DNA of 43,840 nucleotides from Pantanalinema sp. (GCA_036704125.1 DATNQI010000067.1:1-43840); one strand, 5' to 3'. Shown: positions 7,845 to 15,976, numbered from the stretch's first letter. A program made the numbers and translations. Notes: generated by a model not told the origin, from the letters alone.

Positions 7845-8588
7845 ATGTCCCGAAGTCACCCCTTGCTTGCTGGGATCCTGGCCCTGGGGGCCACGTCCTG
7901 GGTTCTTGTCGCCTGCAGCGCCGGCACGGGTCCCGGCAGCGGCGATCGCGCCTCCAAGAAGCCGGGCGAACGTGCTTCGATCAGCCAGGGGGGCCTGCAG
8001 CCTCGCGACTACTACTTCCCCACCAGCGCCCGGTACCGGGCGACCTATGTCTTCACCTCCGCGAACGATCTGCCCGCTCCCTTCGCCACCGAGAGCAGCC
8101 GCGTCACCGGGACGACGACCTTCGAGACGAGCGCCTACGCGCCGAACGAAGCGACCGTCCGCTCCACCACCCGCGCCACCGACCAGGACGGCCAGACCCA
8201 GACCCAGACCACCGCCTCGACCCTGCGCGTGCAGGCGGACGGCACGGTGGCCTCGAACGAGCAGGGGCTTCAGCTGCGCTACTCGGCGGGCATCTTCACG
8301 CCGGCGGGCGCCGAGGTCGTGCCGGCCTCGGGCTCGGAGATCCCGGCCCTGCGGGTCTTCTGGCTAGGCGATGAGAGCGTCTCGGTCCCGGCCGGCACCT
8401 ACCAGGCCGTTCACCTGGGCCAGCAGGTCGCGGCGGCGGGGGCCCCGATCACCCACTTCTGGCTGGCGCCCGGGGTGGGGCTCGTGCGGCAGATCGATTA
8501 CGCCACCTACTCGATCCCCGTCAGCCAGAACGCGCTCGGGGTGGCGACCACCAGCTTCGAGATGAGGCTCGAGAGCCTCACCCCGTAG
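7845..8588 (+). CDS. Secreted lipoprotein of unknown function
   Basis: I chose ATG 7845 because GGAGAGGAGG lies just upstream and the product then begins with a signal ending in lipobox LVAC (C24). The mature part is about 220 residues with alternating beta-strand character. A Thr/Ser-rich middle is followed by SVSVPAGTYQAVHLGQQV and ITHFWLAPGVGLVRQIDY, a pattern I associate with secreted beta-sandwich proteins of the DUF3108-like kind. No catalytic residues stand out. It converges on the amidase gene with only 6 bases between the stops and no hairpin between them. Confidence 0.75.
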   Translation: MSRSHPLLAGILALGATSWVLVACSAGTGPGSGDRASKKPGERASISQGGLQPRDYYFPTSARYRATYVFTSANDLPAPFATESSRVTGTTTFETSAYAPNEATVRSTTRATDQDGQTQTQTTASTLRVQADGTVASNEQGLQLRYSAGIFTPAGAEVVPASGSEIPALRVFWLGDESVSVPAGTYQAVHLGQQVAAAGAPITHFWLAPGVGLVRQIDYATYSIPVSQNALGVATTSFEMRLESLTP

Positions 8589-8594
8589 GGGGCC

Positions 8595-9287
8595 TCAGCG
8601 CGCCGGGCGCTGCCAGGCGCTCGCCTGCCGTGTCGCCTCGGGCGAGAGCGCGGCGCGCACCCCCTCGAACATCCGCGAGAAGCTGAAGTTGACGGCGGGA
8701 TCCTTCTTGACCTCGGGCTTGAGGGTGATGTCCTTGTGGCCCACGATCCGGTCGAGGGGGATGCCGTGCGTCGCGACCAGGTGCGCGACCAGCTGCACCA
8801 GGGAGCGGTACTGGGCGTTGGTGAAGGGGTCGTCGCCGGTCTGGGCGTTGACCAGCTCGATGCCGATCGATCGATCGTTGAGGTGGTCCTGGCCCCGGTA
8901 GTAGCTCTCGCCCGCGTGCCAGGCGCGCAGCGCGTCGGGGACGCACTGCACGATCGCGCCGTCCTTGCCGATGACGTAGTGGGCGCTGACCTGGCTGCTG
9001 GGGTTGGCGAAGTGGCGCCAGATGGTCCTGGCGTCCCGCACGCCGGGGGTCTCGGTGTCGTGGATGACGATCATGTCGATCGCCGCGCCCTGGGGCCGGG
9101 CGTCGGCGTGCGGGGAGAGCAGCCACTCGACGGAGGGCTTCGGGACCTGGGGGGCGGTCGCGACCGGGGCGTTGGTGTAGTCGTCCCCCTGGGCCCCCGA
9201 GGGGAAGCCCGTCTCGGTGGCGGCCATGACGAGGGCCGCGAGCGAAAGGCCCGCGAGGTACCGGATCGTGCCACGCATGCGTCTCAT
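8595..9287 (-). CDS. Exported N-acetylmuramoyl-L-alanine amidase (Amidase_2)
   Basis: ATG 9287 is preceded by GGAGG at 8 bases; a TTG one codon upstream is less likely. The 230-residue product has a signal peptide and one Amidase_2/PGRP-type domain (about residues 45-200) that cleaves the amide bond between MurNAc and stem peptide. Visible signatures are IDMIVIHDTETPG (zinc His), SAHYVIGKDGAIVQCVPD, WHAGES, NDRSIGIELVN and IVGHKDITLKPEVKKDP (second His and the C-terminal ligand region). It has no cell-wall-binding repeat. It resembles AmpD/AmiD-type enzymes; export suggests action on the sacculus or on released muropeptides in the periplasm. Confidence 0.92.
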   Translation of the reverse strand: MRRMRGTIRYLAGLSLAALVMAATETGFPSGAQGDDYTNAPVATAPQVPKPSVEWLLSPHADARPQGAAIDMIVIHDTETPGVRDARTIWRHFANPSSQVSAHYVIGKDGAIVQCVPDALRAWHAGESYYRGQDHLNDRSIGIELVNAQTGDDPFTNAQYRSLVQLVAHLVATHGIPLDRIVGHKDITLKPEVKKDPAVNFSFSRMFEGVRAALSPEATRQASAWQRPAR

Positions 9288-9358
9288 CAAGACGGCCTCC
9301 GTGCAGGGGGGTGGATCGAGGCCGCGCGGGGAGGAGCCGTCCGTCCGGCCACTGGGGG

Positions 9359-9387
9359 ATTATACCGACGCGAGGCTCCAAACTAAC
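9359..9387 (-). promoter_or_regulatory. Candidate promoter for the amidase gene
   Basis: A perfect TATAAT -10 lies on the minus strand (9364-9359), about 70 bases before the amidase ATG. The -35 is weak (GTTAGT at 9387-9382). Confidence 0.45.
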
Positions 9388-9450
9388 CGACATTCATCAC
9401 AGTCATGTTGCGTTCACATGAACGATCGCTTGCTTTGATCGCCCGCAGGC

Positions 9451-9479
9451 TTGCCGCCAGGGGAGAGGCTCCCTATCAT
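9451..9479 (+). promoter_or_regulatory. Candidate promoter for the 137-residue protein
   Basis: TTGCCG (9451-9456), a 17-base spacer and TATCAT (9474-9479) form a good housekeeping-type promoter about 50 bases before the ATG at 9535. Confidence 0.6.
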
Positions 9480-9534
9480 GGGGGAATGGCCCGCCGGGGC
9501 CCCCCATTCGATTGACCGAGGAGACTCAACCAGC

Positions 9535-9948
9535 ATGACCACCCAGACGACCGAAGGCCGGTACGAAGAAGGCCTCAAGCGCTACGAGGAAGGCGCCCCC
9601 CTCGAGGAGGTGCTCTCCCACTTCCAGGCGCTCTACAAGGACACCCCGAACGACGTGCGGGTCGTGGTCAGCCTGAGCTGGCTGCACATCCTGCTCGGCA
9701 ACAAGGCCGAGGCCCTCGCCTTCTCCAAGGCCGCCAAGGGCACGGCGCAGGGCCGCTACAACCACGCGCTGGCGCTGTTGACCTTCAAGGAGAAGGGCGT
9801 GCGCGAGAAGCTCGACGAGGCGATCCGGATGGGGGGCCACGAGGGCCTGCACGACGCCATGGCCAACCTCGAGGACGCCATCCAGCGCAAGGGGGGGGAC
9901 TACCCCGCCGCCGCCAAGCTGCTCGCCTGGATCAAGGAGATGCACTAG
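9535..9948 (+). CDS. Small helical TPR-like protein of unknown function
   Basis: I chose ATG 9535 (MTTQTTEGRYEEGLKRYEEG) because GAGGAGA lies upstream and a promoter just before it excludes longer starts. The 137-residue soluble protein is almost all helical. Pairs such as YEEGLKRYEEGAPLEEVLSH, VVSLSWLHILLGNKAEALAF and YNHALALLTFKEKGVREKL look like two to three degenerate TPR units. No signal peptide or catalytic motif is visible. It is probably a protein-interaction module. The last codons nearly touch the convergent gene. Confidence 0.75.
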   Translation: MTTQTTEGRYEEGLKRYEEGAPLEEVLSHFQALYKDTPNDVRVVVSLSWLHILLGNKAEALAFSKAAKGTAQGRYNHALALLTFKEKGVREKLDEAIRMGGHEGLHDAMANLEDAIQRKGGDYPAAAKLLAWIKEMH

Positions 9949-9953
9949 GTGCG

Positions 9954-10424
9954 CTAGACCGAGTCGTCCGGCTCGCTTTCAGGGACGGAGGCCTCCACGG
10001 AGGCCTCCGTTTCGCTTGGCCCGTCCTGGGGCTCGAAGGTCTTGCCGGTGAGCAGCCCCCCCTCGAGATCGAGGACCAGGATCCCGCTCACGGGCGATCC
10101 GTCCTCGCCCTCGACGCTCATCGGGTAGTACCAGCGCGCCGTCCCGTCGGAGGGCTCCTCGATCCGGTGCGGGGCCCCGTGCCGTTCCAGGATGTCGGCG
10201 ACGGGGATCCCGAGCGCCAGCTCCTCGAGGGGGCGCGCGAGGGGAGGCCGGCCGGGAGCTGCGCTTGCTTCGAGAAGCGCCTGCTCGGCGGCCTGTGCCT
10301 CGGCGGCCTCCTGGGCCGCTGCGCGCTTCGCGCGCGTCGCCTCGGTGATCGGCTTGCCGACGACGCGCACCAGCCAGTACGTCGAGACTGCCCACAGCAA
10401 TACCCAGAACCAAAGCGACAGCAT
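9954..10424 (-). CDS. Membrane-anchored protein with a small C-terminal domain
   Basis: The 156-residue product has an N-terminal membrane helix (LWFWVLLWAVSTYWLVRVVG), a charged Ala/Glu-rich coiled region (residues 27-55), and a compact domain (about 65-135) with IPVADILERHGAPHRIEEPSDGTARWYYPM. That last pattern resembles the turn-glycine/tryptophan core of SmpA/BamE-like folds, a weak structural guess. The acidic tail (SETEASVEASVPESEPDDSV) is encoded by a 12-bp tandem repeat. A 7-bp dyad (GCGAGGG/CCCTCGC, 10444-10461) lies in its upstream region. Function unknown. Confidence 0.7.
   Translation of the reverse strand: MLSLWFWVLLWAVSTYWLVRVVGKPITEATRAKRAAAQEAAEAQAAEQALLEASAAPGRPPLARPLEELALGIPVADILERHGAPHRIEEPSDGTARWYYPMSVEGEDGSPVSGILVLDLEGGLLTGKTFEPQDGPSETEASVEASVPESEPDDSV
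9985..10010. repeat. 12-bp tandem duplication forming a hairpin
   Basis: ACGGAGGCCTCC occurs twice head to tail and folds into a long hairpin (ACGGAGGCCTCC-AC-GGAGGCCTCCGT type) followed by TTTCG on the plus strand. It encodes EASVEAS in the minus gene, yet it also sits 36 bases past the stop of the convergent plus gene, where it could act as that gene's terminator. Confidence 0.5.
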
Positions 10425-10655
10425 CGTGCGTTTTCCCTCTCATGCGAGGGTATGCCCTCGCTTTCCAGCCTCTAAAGCATCCGTCAAAACCGGGAATGTG
10501 TCGAGATTTGACCACCGCGGGCGCTTGGCGGATCGGTTTTGTCGGACGCTTCACCCTCCTTCGGTCTGCGTTAAATGTCGGTTAAGGTGACAAGCCCTCC
10601 GCCTCCGGGAAGGATAAAGAAACAAGCGATCCCACGCGGGAAAGGAGTCGGTGAC

Positions 10656-12587
10656 ATGGTCAGAGCGGCAGATCAATCGGGCGCAGGGCGGCTAACGGGC
10701 GCCAGCGCGGCTCCGCTGCGGGGCACGTCGCTCGCCAAGCTCCAGCCGGTCGAGCCCGCTCCCGAGAAAGCGGCCGAGCCGACTGCCGCAAAGCCGGCCG
10801 AGCCCGCGAAGCCTCCTGCCTCGGATTCCCGCCAGGCCCTGCCCGAGCAGGTGAGCGTCAAGGCGGGCGAGAGCCTGTCGGTCATCGCCGCACGCAGCGG
10901 GATCGGCCTCGAACAGCTCAAGACCCTCAACCCGGAGCTCTTCAAGGCGGGCAAGGATGCTGCCGGCAAGACCCGCGCCGCCGACGGCCGCCTGATCTAC
11001 CCGGGCGACACGGTGCGCCTGCGCGCCCCCGAGCAGAAGCAGGTCGATCCGGCCAAGACCACCACCGCCTCGAACAAGGTGGTGGCCGCCGCCAAGGACT
11101 ACATCGACCAGGCCACCATCCAGCCGGGCGGCCGCGAGGTGGCGACCAAGACCCTGGACTCCGCGACCAAGATGCTCGCCCTGATCCCCGAGAGCGACGC
11201 CTCCCGAGCGGCCCATGCGAACAAGGTCGCCCAGCTGCTCTCCGACTTCGACGCCCAGTATCCCGACGACGGCACCGAGCGCTCCACGGCCTTCGACGAG
11301 GCGAGCGCCACCTTCAACGGCGCCCTGAAGTCCTTCGACGCCGCCGGCCAGGTGGTGGGCCAGCTGCCCGAGGCGGACATCCGATCCTTCCAGCAGGAGG
11401 CCCTGGGCAAGGCGCGGTCGGCCTTCAAGGCCGCCGAGGCCGCCGTTGCCGCCATGCCCGAGGGCGAGCCCAAGACCCTCGCTGGCCAGCAGCTCGCCAT
11501 GATGCAGATGGCCCTGGAGCAGGCCGCCCCGCCTTCGACCGTCGCCGCGGGCGGCGGCACCGCGCAGACGATCGGGGTCCTGCCGGGCACCGCCCCCGCG
11601 GCGACCGTGCCCACCGGGGGCACCCCGACCCCGCTCGGGGCCCTGCCCGGCACGACTCCGGCCGCCTACAGCGGCACGACCACCGCCACGGGTACCCCCA
11701 CTCCGCTCGGAGGCCTGGGGACCCAGGCGAGCGGTACCGCCACCCCGCTCGGCATCACGGCCCAGGTCCAGCCCCAGGCCGGCATCCCTCAGGCCCCGGT
11801 CTCGAGCGGCGGCGGCATCGTGCCGCGCTTCGCCGAGCCGGTCGTGGCGCGCTACGCCGACCCGGTGCAGTGGGACAAGGCGCAGATGCCGGCCAACTGG
11901 GACACCCCTCAGAGCGGCCAGGTGCCGAACAGCACCTCGGGCAGCATGAGCACCGCGGGCACCAACGGGGCGAACGGCACGAGCGGGACCTCGGGCCCGA
12001 GCAAGAAGGACCCCAACGACCCCAAGGTCAAGCAGCTGGCCGAGATCCTCAAGAACGCCGACCACAAGATGGTGCGCGACATCGTCAACAGCAACTTCGA
12101 CCTCTTCTACGCCTCGCTGCCCGAGCAGAAGGGCCAGATGATCAAGATCCTGCTTGACGGCCGCACCAGCAGCGAGGACCAGGCAGCCATCGTCTCGATC
12201 GCCGACATGGCGCGCCAGCAGGGCGAGCTGGACGGCATGGCCACGGCCCTCGACGGCTACTTCGGCGGGGCCGGCAAGGGCCTCAACCGCATGCTCGAGG
12301 ACCTCACCCGCTCGTTCCGCGACCAGACCCTCTCGGCCATGTTCGGAGAGCCCGCCACCGGCGTCACCCTGGCGCCGTCCTACTACACCAACCTGGTCGG
12401 CGTCCTCAGCAAGGAGGACGTCGAGATGCTCGGCAACTCCATGGGCGCCACGGTCGGGGCGCGCTGGATCCAGCGCATGCCGGATGCGGCCAAGCTGGCC
12501 ATGGCCGACAAGCTCAAGAGCTGGTGGCCATTCGGAGGCAACAAGGACATGCAAGCCGCCTTCACCGCATCCGCGACGGGACGCTAG
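10656..12587 (+). CDS. LysM-domain protein without signal peptide (longer paralog)
   Basis: ATG 10656 has AAAGGAG at the right spacing; a farther upstream ATG (10575) has none. The 643-residue protein has a Pro/Ala/Lys-rich N-terminus, one LysM-like domain at about residues 60-125 (VSVKAGESLSVIAARSGIGLEQLKTLNPEL ... LIYPGDTVRLR), a helical region, and a Thr/Gly/Pro linker with repeated TPLGxLPGT units (about 300-380). It ends in a helical domain (about 455-640) containing MVRDIVNSNFDLFYASLPEQ and DQAAIVSIADMARQQGELDGM. There is no N-terminal signal, so LysM contact with murein would need another export route, or the domain has a different role. The next gene is a shorter paralog. Confidence 0.85.
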   Translation: MVRAADQSGAGRLTGASAAPLRGTSLAKLQPVEPAPEKAAEPTAAKPAEPAKPPASDSRQALPEQVSVKAGESLSVIAARSGIGLEQLKTLNPELFKAGKDAAGKTRAADGRLIYPGDTVRLRAPEQKQVDPAKTTTASNKVVAAAKDYIDQATIQPGGREVATKTLDSATKMLALIPESDASRAAHANKVAQLLSDFDAQYPDDGTERSTAFDEASATFNGALKSFDAAGQVVGQLPEADIRSFQQEALGKARSAFKAAEAAVAAMPEGEPKTLAGQQLAMMQMALEQAAPPSTVAAGGGTAQTIGVLPGTAPAATVPTGGTPTPLGALPGTTPAAYSGTTTATGTPTPLGGLGTQASGTATPLGITAQVQPQAGIPQAPVSSGGGIVPRFAEPVVARYADPVQWDKAQMPANWDTPQSGQVPNSTSGSMSTAGTNGANGTSGTSGPSKKDPNDPKVKQLAEILKNADHKMVRDIVNSNFDLFYASLPEQKGQMIKILLDGRTSSEDQAAIVSIADMARQQGELDGMATALDGYFGGAGKGLNRMLEDLTRSFRDQTLSAMFGEPATGVTLAPSYYTNLVGVLSKEDVEMLGNSMGATVGARWIQRMPDAAKLAMADKLKSWWPFGGNKDMQAAFTASATGR

Positions 12588-12649
12588 CGCAGGCCGCGCA
12601 GCCGGATTTGCGAGGCGCCAGGCGCACCTCGCCGACAGGAGAGAGCACC

Positions 12650-13687
12650 ATGAACATCAACAAACCGAACGCCAACCCCGCTGCTGCGGGGCCGCGCCGC
12701 GCCGCGCCCGCCGAGCAGCCCAAGGCCGCTGATCACGCGAAGCCCGCCAAGCCGGCCCCCGCCATGGACTCCTTCAAGGGGACGCCCGATCAGTACGTGA
12801 TCCGCCCCGGGGACACCCTCGCCAAGATCGCGGGGCGCTTCGGCGTTTCCCAGCAGACCCTGCTCGAGCTCAACCCCGAGCTCACCCGGGGCCGCAAGCG
12901 CACCTCCACGGGCGATCGCATCTTCGCCGGCGAGACCATCCGCCTCAAGCCCGCGCCCTCCGAGGCCGACGGCCTGAAGGACCAGCTCAAGAAGGCCCAG
13001 GAGGCCAGCGAGGCGGCCCAGAAGGCGCACGAAGCGGCCCAGCAAGTCTCCGGGGCCAAGGTGGCCCTGCTCCAGATGCCGCAGCCCAGCGCGTGGCGCA
13101 GCCTCGGCGAGGCCAAGAAGCACGTGGCCGACGCCGATGCGCGCCTGGCGAAGATCCCGGCCGGGGACGCCGAGCGCCCCACCTTCGAGGGTATCGTCAA
13201 GAACGCCCACGAGGCCTTCGAGGGGATGACGGGCCGCCTGAGCGACCTGGCGGCTCGCAACAAGACCAAGGTGGTCCAGGAGACCGGCGAGGACGGCAAG
13301 CCCGTCGAGCGCAAGGTGGACCGGGAGCTGGACGACGAGACCCTGGCCCTCTCCACCTCGGACGTGGCCCTGGCCGATTCCACCCAGAAGGCCAAGCTCA
13401 TCCGCAACCTCTACGACGGCTACACCGGGGGTGACGAGCAGGACAAGATCCTGGCGATCCTGGCGGATGCCAAGGGTCAGGGGCAGCTCGACGAGACGCT
13501 CGGCGCCCTCAAGGCCGAGAAGACCAAGACCCTGTTCATCCCGTCGACGGTCTTCGAGAACCTGCCCGGCCTCTTCACCGATTCGCGGCTCGACAAGCTC
13601 GAGCAGATCGTGAAGGGCAACGCCGAGCTGGAGGGGGCCATCGCCCGCACCCGCGAGCAGCGCGAGCGCCAGAATTCCGGTTACTAA
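12650..13687 (+). CDS. LysM-domain protein without signal peptide (shorter paralog)
   Basis: ATG 12650 follows CAGGAGAG. The 345-residue protein has a LysM domain at about residues 47-102 (QYVIRPGDTLAKIAGRFGVSQQTLLELNPEL ... IFAGETIRLK), then an Ala/Lys/Gln coiled coil (about 108-145). Its C-terminal helical domain (about 235-335) shares the pattern LIRNLYDGYTGGDEQDKILAILADAKGQGQLDE with the equivalent region of the upstream gene. It also lacks a signal peptide. The 62-base gap and shared architecture indicate an operon born by duplication, ended by a strong terminator. Function unknown; a structural or secreted accessory role is only a guess. Confidence 0.85.
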   Translation: MNINKPNANPAAAGPRRAAPAEQPKAADHAKPAKPAPAMDSFKGTPDQYVIRPGDTLAKIAGRFGVSQQTLLELNPELTRGRKRTSTGDRIFAGETIRLKPAPSEADGLKDQLKKAQEASEAAQKAHEAAQQVSGAKVALLQMPQPSAWRSLGEAKKHVADADARLAKIPAGDAERPTFEGIVKNAHEAFEGMTGRLSDLAARNKTKVVQETGEDGKPVERKVDRELDDETLALSTSDVALADSTQKAKLIRNLYDGYTGGDEQDKILAILADAKGQGQLDETLGALKAEKTKTLFIPSTVFENLPGLFTDSRLDKLEQIVKGNAELEGAIARTREQRERQNSGY

Positions 13688-13694
13688 CCAGGTC

Positions 13695-13743
13695 AGCGAG
13701 CAGGCCCCGCGCGTTTCAACGCGTGGGGCCTGCTCGCTTTTTC
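13695..13743 (+). terminator. Strong terminator after the LysM pair
   Basis: A 19-bp stem with one G-T pair (AGCGAGCAGGCCCC ... GGGGCCTGCTCGCT) and a six-base loop is followed by TTTTT. Confidence 0.92.
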
Positions 13744-14099
13744 AGGGCCTGCGGGCGCCCCGCCTGTGCCCGGTCGGTTAACGTTCCGAGAGATTTCTTA
13801 AGGAAGCTTTGGGATGGGCGCTATCGCAAGCGGGGCGCGCCTTACCGAGGGGATATGGTCGTCAATGTGACGGCTGTTGCCCCTTTCTCGCAACGTAAAC
13901 CTCGGATCGGTGAGTTCATCCTCATCGTGGCGGTTCACTTCACATTGTAAGTGATTGTTGCCCTCTTTTTTTGATGAAATATGCGCCTATAATCCAGGTG
14001 TGAGATTCGAGAGGGATATATTTCCCCGCGGTAATGCGAATTTTGCTCGATGCGTGATGCATTCACCGATGGCATCATAAGATAAAGGGAGGAATCGCC
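13744..14099 (+). other. Long intergenic region with an AT-rich island
   Basis: This stretch has no convincing gene. From about 13930 to 14090 base composition turns clearly AT-richer than the surroundings. It includes TCACTT-N8-AAGTGA (13935-13954, a possible operator) and a perfect TATAAT (13988-13993). A 31-codon frame at 13855-13950 (MVVNVTAVAPFSQRK...) has a GAGGGG too close to its ATG and is probably not translated. The island probably holds the promoter and control sites of the following gene. Confidence 0.6.
13988..13993 (+). promoter_or_regulatory. TATAAT -10 element upstream of the small basic protein gene
   Basis: A perfect TATAAT lies about 107 bases before ATG 14100. No good -35 sits at 16-18 bases (TTTTTT-rich there), so use may depend on an activator or another sigma factor. 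Confidence 0.4.
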
Positions 14100-14420
14100 A
14101 TGAACGAACGGAAGCCCGCCAAGACGTCCAGGACACCCAAGGCGGAGGGCGCGACCGCTCCCAAGCGCCGGCGCAAGGCCGTCGTCTCGCTGGACGATCT
14201 CACCCTGCGGCACGGCGAGATCATCCTGGAGCTCAACCCGGGTCAGGCGGATCTGATCCGCGTCCTGAGCCGGGAGTTCGCCGTCGCCTTCCTGCCGAGC
14301 GAGTCGCAGGGCGAGCTGGTGCTCGATCCGGCCAAGTCCGAGCTGGTCAGCTTCATGCTGTTCGAGCTCGAGGCGCTCTCCCGACGCCAGCGGGCCCTCG
14401 CGCTCGCGTTTGCGAGCTAA
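14100..14420 (+). CDS. Small protein with basic N-terminal tail, unknown function
   Basis: The 106-residue product starts at ATG 14100 after GGGAGGA. The first 28 residues are Lys/Arg/Thr-rich (PKRRRKAVV at the end), as in proteins that touch nucleic acids or membranes. The rest (SLDDLTLRHGEIILELNPGQADLIRVLSREF ... LVSFMLFELEALSRRQRALALAF) is a compact alpha/beta piece ending in a helix. I recognise no family. It stands alone behind an AT-rich regulatory region and converges on the YkgJ-type gene, with 32 bases between stops. Confidence 0.65.
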   Translation: MNERKPAKTSRTPKAEGATAPKRRRKAVVSLDDLTLRHGEIILELNPGQADLIRVLSREFAVAFLPSESQGELVLDPAKSELVSFMLFELEALSRRQRALALAFAS

Positions 14421-14452
14421 GCAGCTAGTGGTGAAGCGAAACCACGTTCCGC

Positions 14453-15082
14453 TTAGATCGCCTCGTCGAGGACCAGGCCGACCAGCTCGGGAAGCATCCC
14501 GATCTCGGTCTGGTCCTCGGGGACGGCGTCCTGGGACAGGAAGAAGGCGTCGTCCATGACCGAAAGGAACCCGGCGGCCAGCTCCCCTTCCACCTCGATC
14601 GCCTCCTCCCGGCTGGAGTGGCAGAGCTCGGGCGCGCTCAGAGAGAAGTGGTGGCGGCAGGCCAGGGGCCGGCCTTCGTAGATGGCGCAGGCGCCCGCCT
14701 CGAGGAAGGGGCACGGCACGCGGCGCTGCCAGTAGTCCGAGGCGATCCCCTCCACGAGATCCTCGAGGTCCTCGTCAACGCCGCTCTGCAGGTGCGAGCG
14801 CAGCTCAGCCGTCGCCTCGTGCCAGGCCGCGATTCGTCCGCGAATCGCGGCCTGCGCTTCGGCGGGCCGCCTTTCCACGGCGCGGGCCGCCTCGCGGGCC
14901 TCGGCGACGGTGACCATCACCAGCTGGTGGCAGCAGGCGTCGCAGCCCTTCTGGCAGGTGGGCGCGATGCCCTCGGCGGCGTAGGTGTCGAGCACGACGG
15001 CCAGGTTTCGCTCCACGTCCGCGTAGAGCTCGGCGGTGGTGTCATAGGGGGGGGAAAGCTCGAGTTCGATCTCGTCTGACAA
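14453..15082 (-). CDS. YkgJ-type cysteine-cluster protein
   Basis: I take TTG 15082 as start because AAGGAG lies 6 bases upstream. The 209-residue protein has the CxxxCxxCC cluster (C43, C47, C50, C51) and a second motif, CPFLEAGACAIYEGRPLACR, that define the YkgJ (zinc/iron-chelating, UPF0153) family. These proteins bind a metal or Fe-S centre; their reaction is not established for most members. The middle is a helical insert (residues 55-110). It is the last gene of a likely operon with the J-domain gene, 17 bases downstream of it. Confidence 0.88.
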   Translation of the reverse strand: MSDEIELELSPPYDTTAELYADVERNLAVVLDTYAAEGIAPTCQKGCDACCHQLVMVTVAEAREAARAVERRPAEAQAAIRGRIAAWHEATAELRSHLQSGVDEDLEDLVEGIASDYWQRRVPCPFLEAGACAIYEGRPLACRHHFSLSAPELCHSSREEAIEVEGELAAGFLSVMDDAFFLSQDAVPEDQTEIGMLPELVGLVLDEAI

Positions 15083-15099
15083 GGGGAACTCCTTGATGT

Positions 15100-15744
15100 C
15101 TAGCGCCTCAGGCGCTCGCGGGCCTCGGTCATCAGCTCGGAACCGCCGAGCATGATGCTGCGGCCGTCCACCAGGTGATCCAGGTGGTAGTTGAGGGGGA
15201 AGGTCTCGAACTCCTCGAGGGCATCGCCCACCTGGCGCATGCCTTGCTCGTAGAGGGCGATCGTCGCCTGCCAGTGCCAGGGCACGGCGGAGGCGGCGAG
15301 GCGGCGCCCTCCCTCGTCGAAGCGGCGCCGGGCCTCGGCGACCACGGCCTCGAAGGCCTCCATCAGCACGTCGTCGTAGGGGTCGCCCGAGAGGTCGTCG
15401 AGCTGGTCGAGCAGCCGGCCGATGCTGCCGTCGAGCGCGGCGTCGACGGGGGCGAAGACGGTCTGGTAGAAGACGCGGGGATCGACGAAGGGGGCGTTCG
15501 CGGGCCTGGCCTGGCGCGAGGGCGCCGAGGGCTTGATGGTGGCGTCGTAGCGCGAGCGCTTGCGCGCGTCGCTCAGGGTCTCGTAGGCCTCGTTGAGCTG
15601 CGCCATGCGAAGGGGGTCGCCCCCCGGCCGATCGGGGTGGTGGCGCTTGGCCATGGCGCGGTAGGCCAGGCGGATCTCATCCTCGTCGGCCTCGCGCGCG
15701 ACGCCGAGCCGGTCATAGTAGGTGGGGGCGCCCTTCGGGGCCAT
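15100..15744 (-). CDS. J-domain (DnaJ-like) protein
   Basis: From ATG 15744 (TTG 15747, better spaced from AAAGGA, is an alternative) the product has 214 residues. Residues 8-70 are a J-domain (YYDRLGVAREADEDEIRLAYRAMAKRHHPDRPGGD) with the HPD tripeptide at 36-38 that stimulates DnaK ATPase. There is no Gly/Phe region, zinc finger or standard C-terminal DnaJ domain. The rest is a predicted helical region unlike known cochaperones (PFVDPRVFYQTVFAPVDAALDG). It therefore probably recruits DnaK to a specific client. Confidence 0.88.
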   Translation of the reverse strand: MAPKGAPTYYDRLGVAREADEDEIRLAYRAMAKRHHPDRPGGDPLRMAQLNEAYETLSDARKRSRYDATIKPSAPSRQARPANAPFVDPRVFYQTVFAPVDAALDGSIGRLLDQLDDLSGDPYDDVLMEAFEAVVAEARRRFDEGGRRLAASAVPWHWQATIALYEQGMRQVGDALEEFETFPLNYHLDHLVDGRSIMLGGSELMTEARERLRR

Positions 15745-15814
15745 CAAGAGGCCGTCCTTTCTGCGATCGCTCTCAATTGTAGCGATCGCGCCTCGCCCCT
15801 GCCAAGACTTCCCC

Positions 15815-15976
15815 TCAGGTCAGGGCCCCCGAGAGAAGATAGCAGCACAGCAACAACGTGACTTTCAGTCCGAACATCTCGCGCGGATCCCAGAAGCGAT
15901 CGCCCCAGGATCGCCTGGTGGCGAGGGGCCGCATGCGGGCGAGGGCGGGACGGGGCGGGCGGATCGAGGTGGCCAT
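15815..15976 (-). CDS. 53-residue protein with C-terminal hydrophobic segment
   Basis: The gene starts at ATG 15976 behind CGGAGGT, downstream of a near-consensus promoter. The product is basic (MATSIRPPRPALARMRPLATRR), then SWGDRFWDPREMFGLK, then a hydrophobic end VTLLLCCYLLSGALT that could insert in a membrane. The promoter, ribosome site and position 70 bases ahead of the J-domain gene support a real gene and operon. No family is recognised. Confidence 0.55.
   Translation of the reverse strand: MATSIRPPRPALARMRPLATRRSWGDRFWDPREMFGLKVTLLLCCYLLSGALT

Noticed and set aside
10575-10655. Longer N-terminus for the first LysM protein
   Set aside because: ATG 10575 lacks a ribosome site, whereas ATG 10656 has AAAGGAG at good spacing.
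11570-11790. Possible CRISPR-like or tandem repeat DNA
   Set aside because: The degenerate repeats encode a Thr/Pro/Gly linker (TPLGxLPGT) in frame and lack constant spacing.
13855-13950. 31-codon ORF in the AT-rich intergenic region
   Set aside because: The GAGGGG is too close to the ATG for use and the peptide shows no recognisable leader features.
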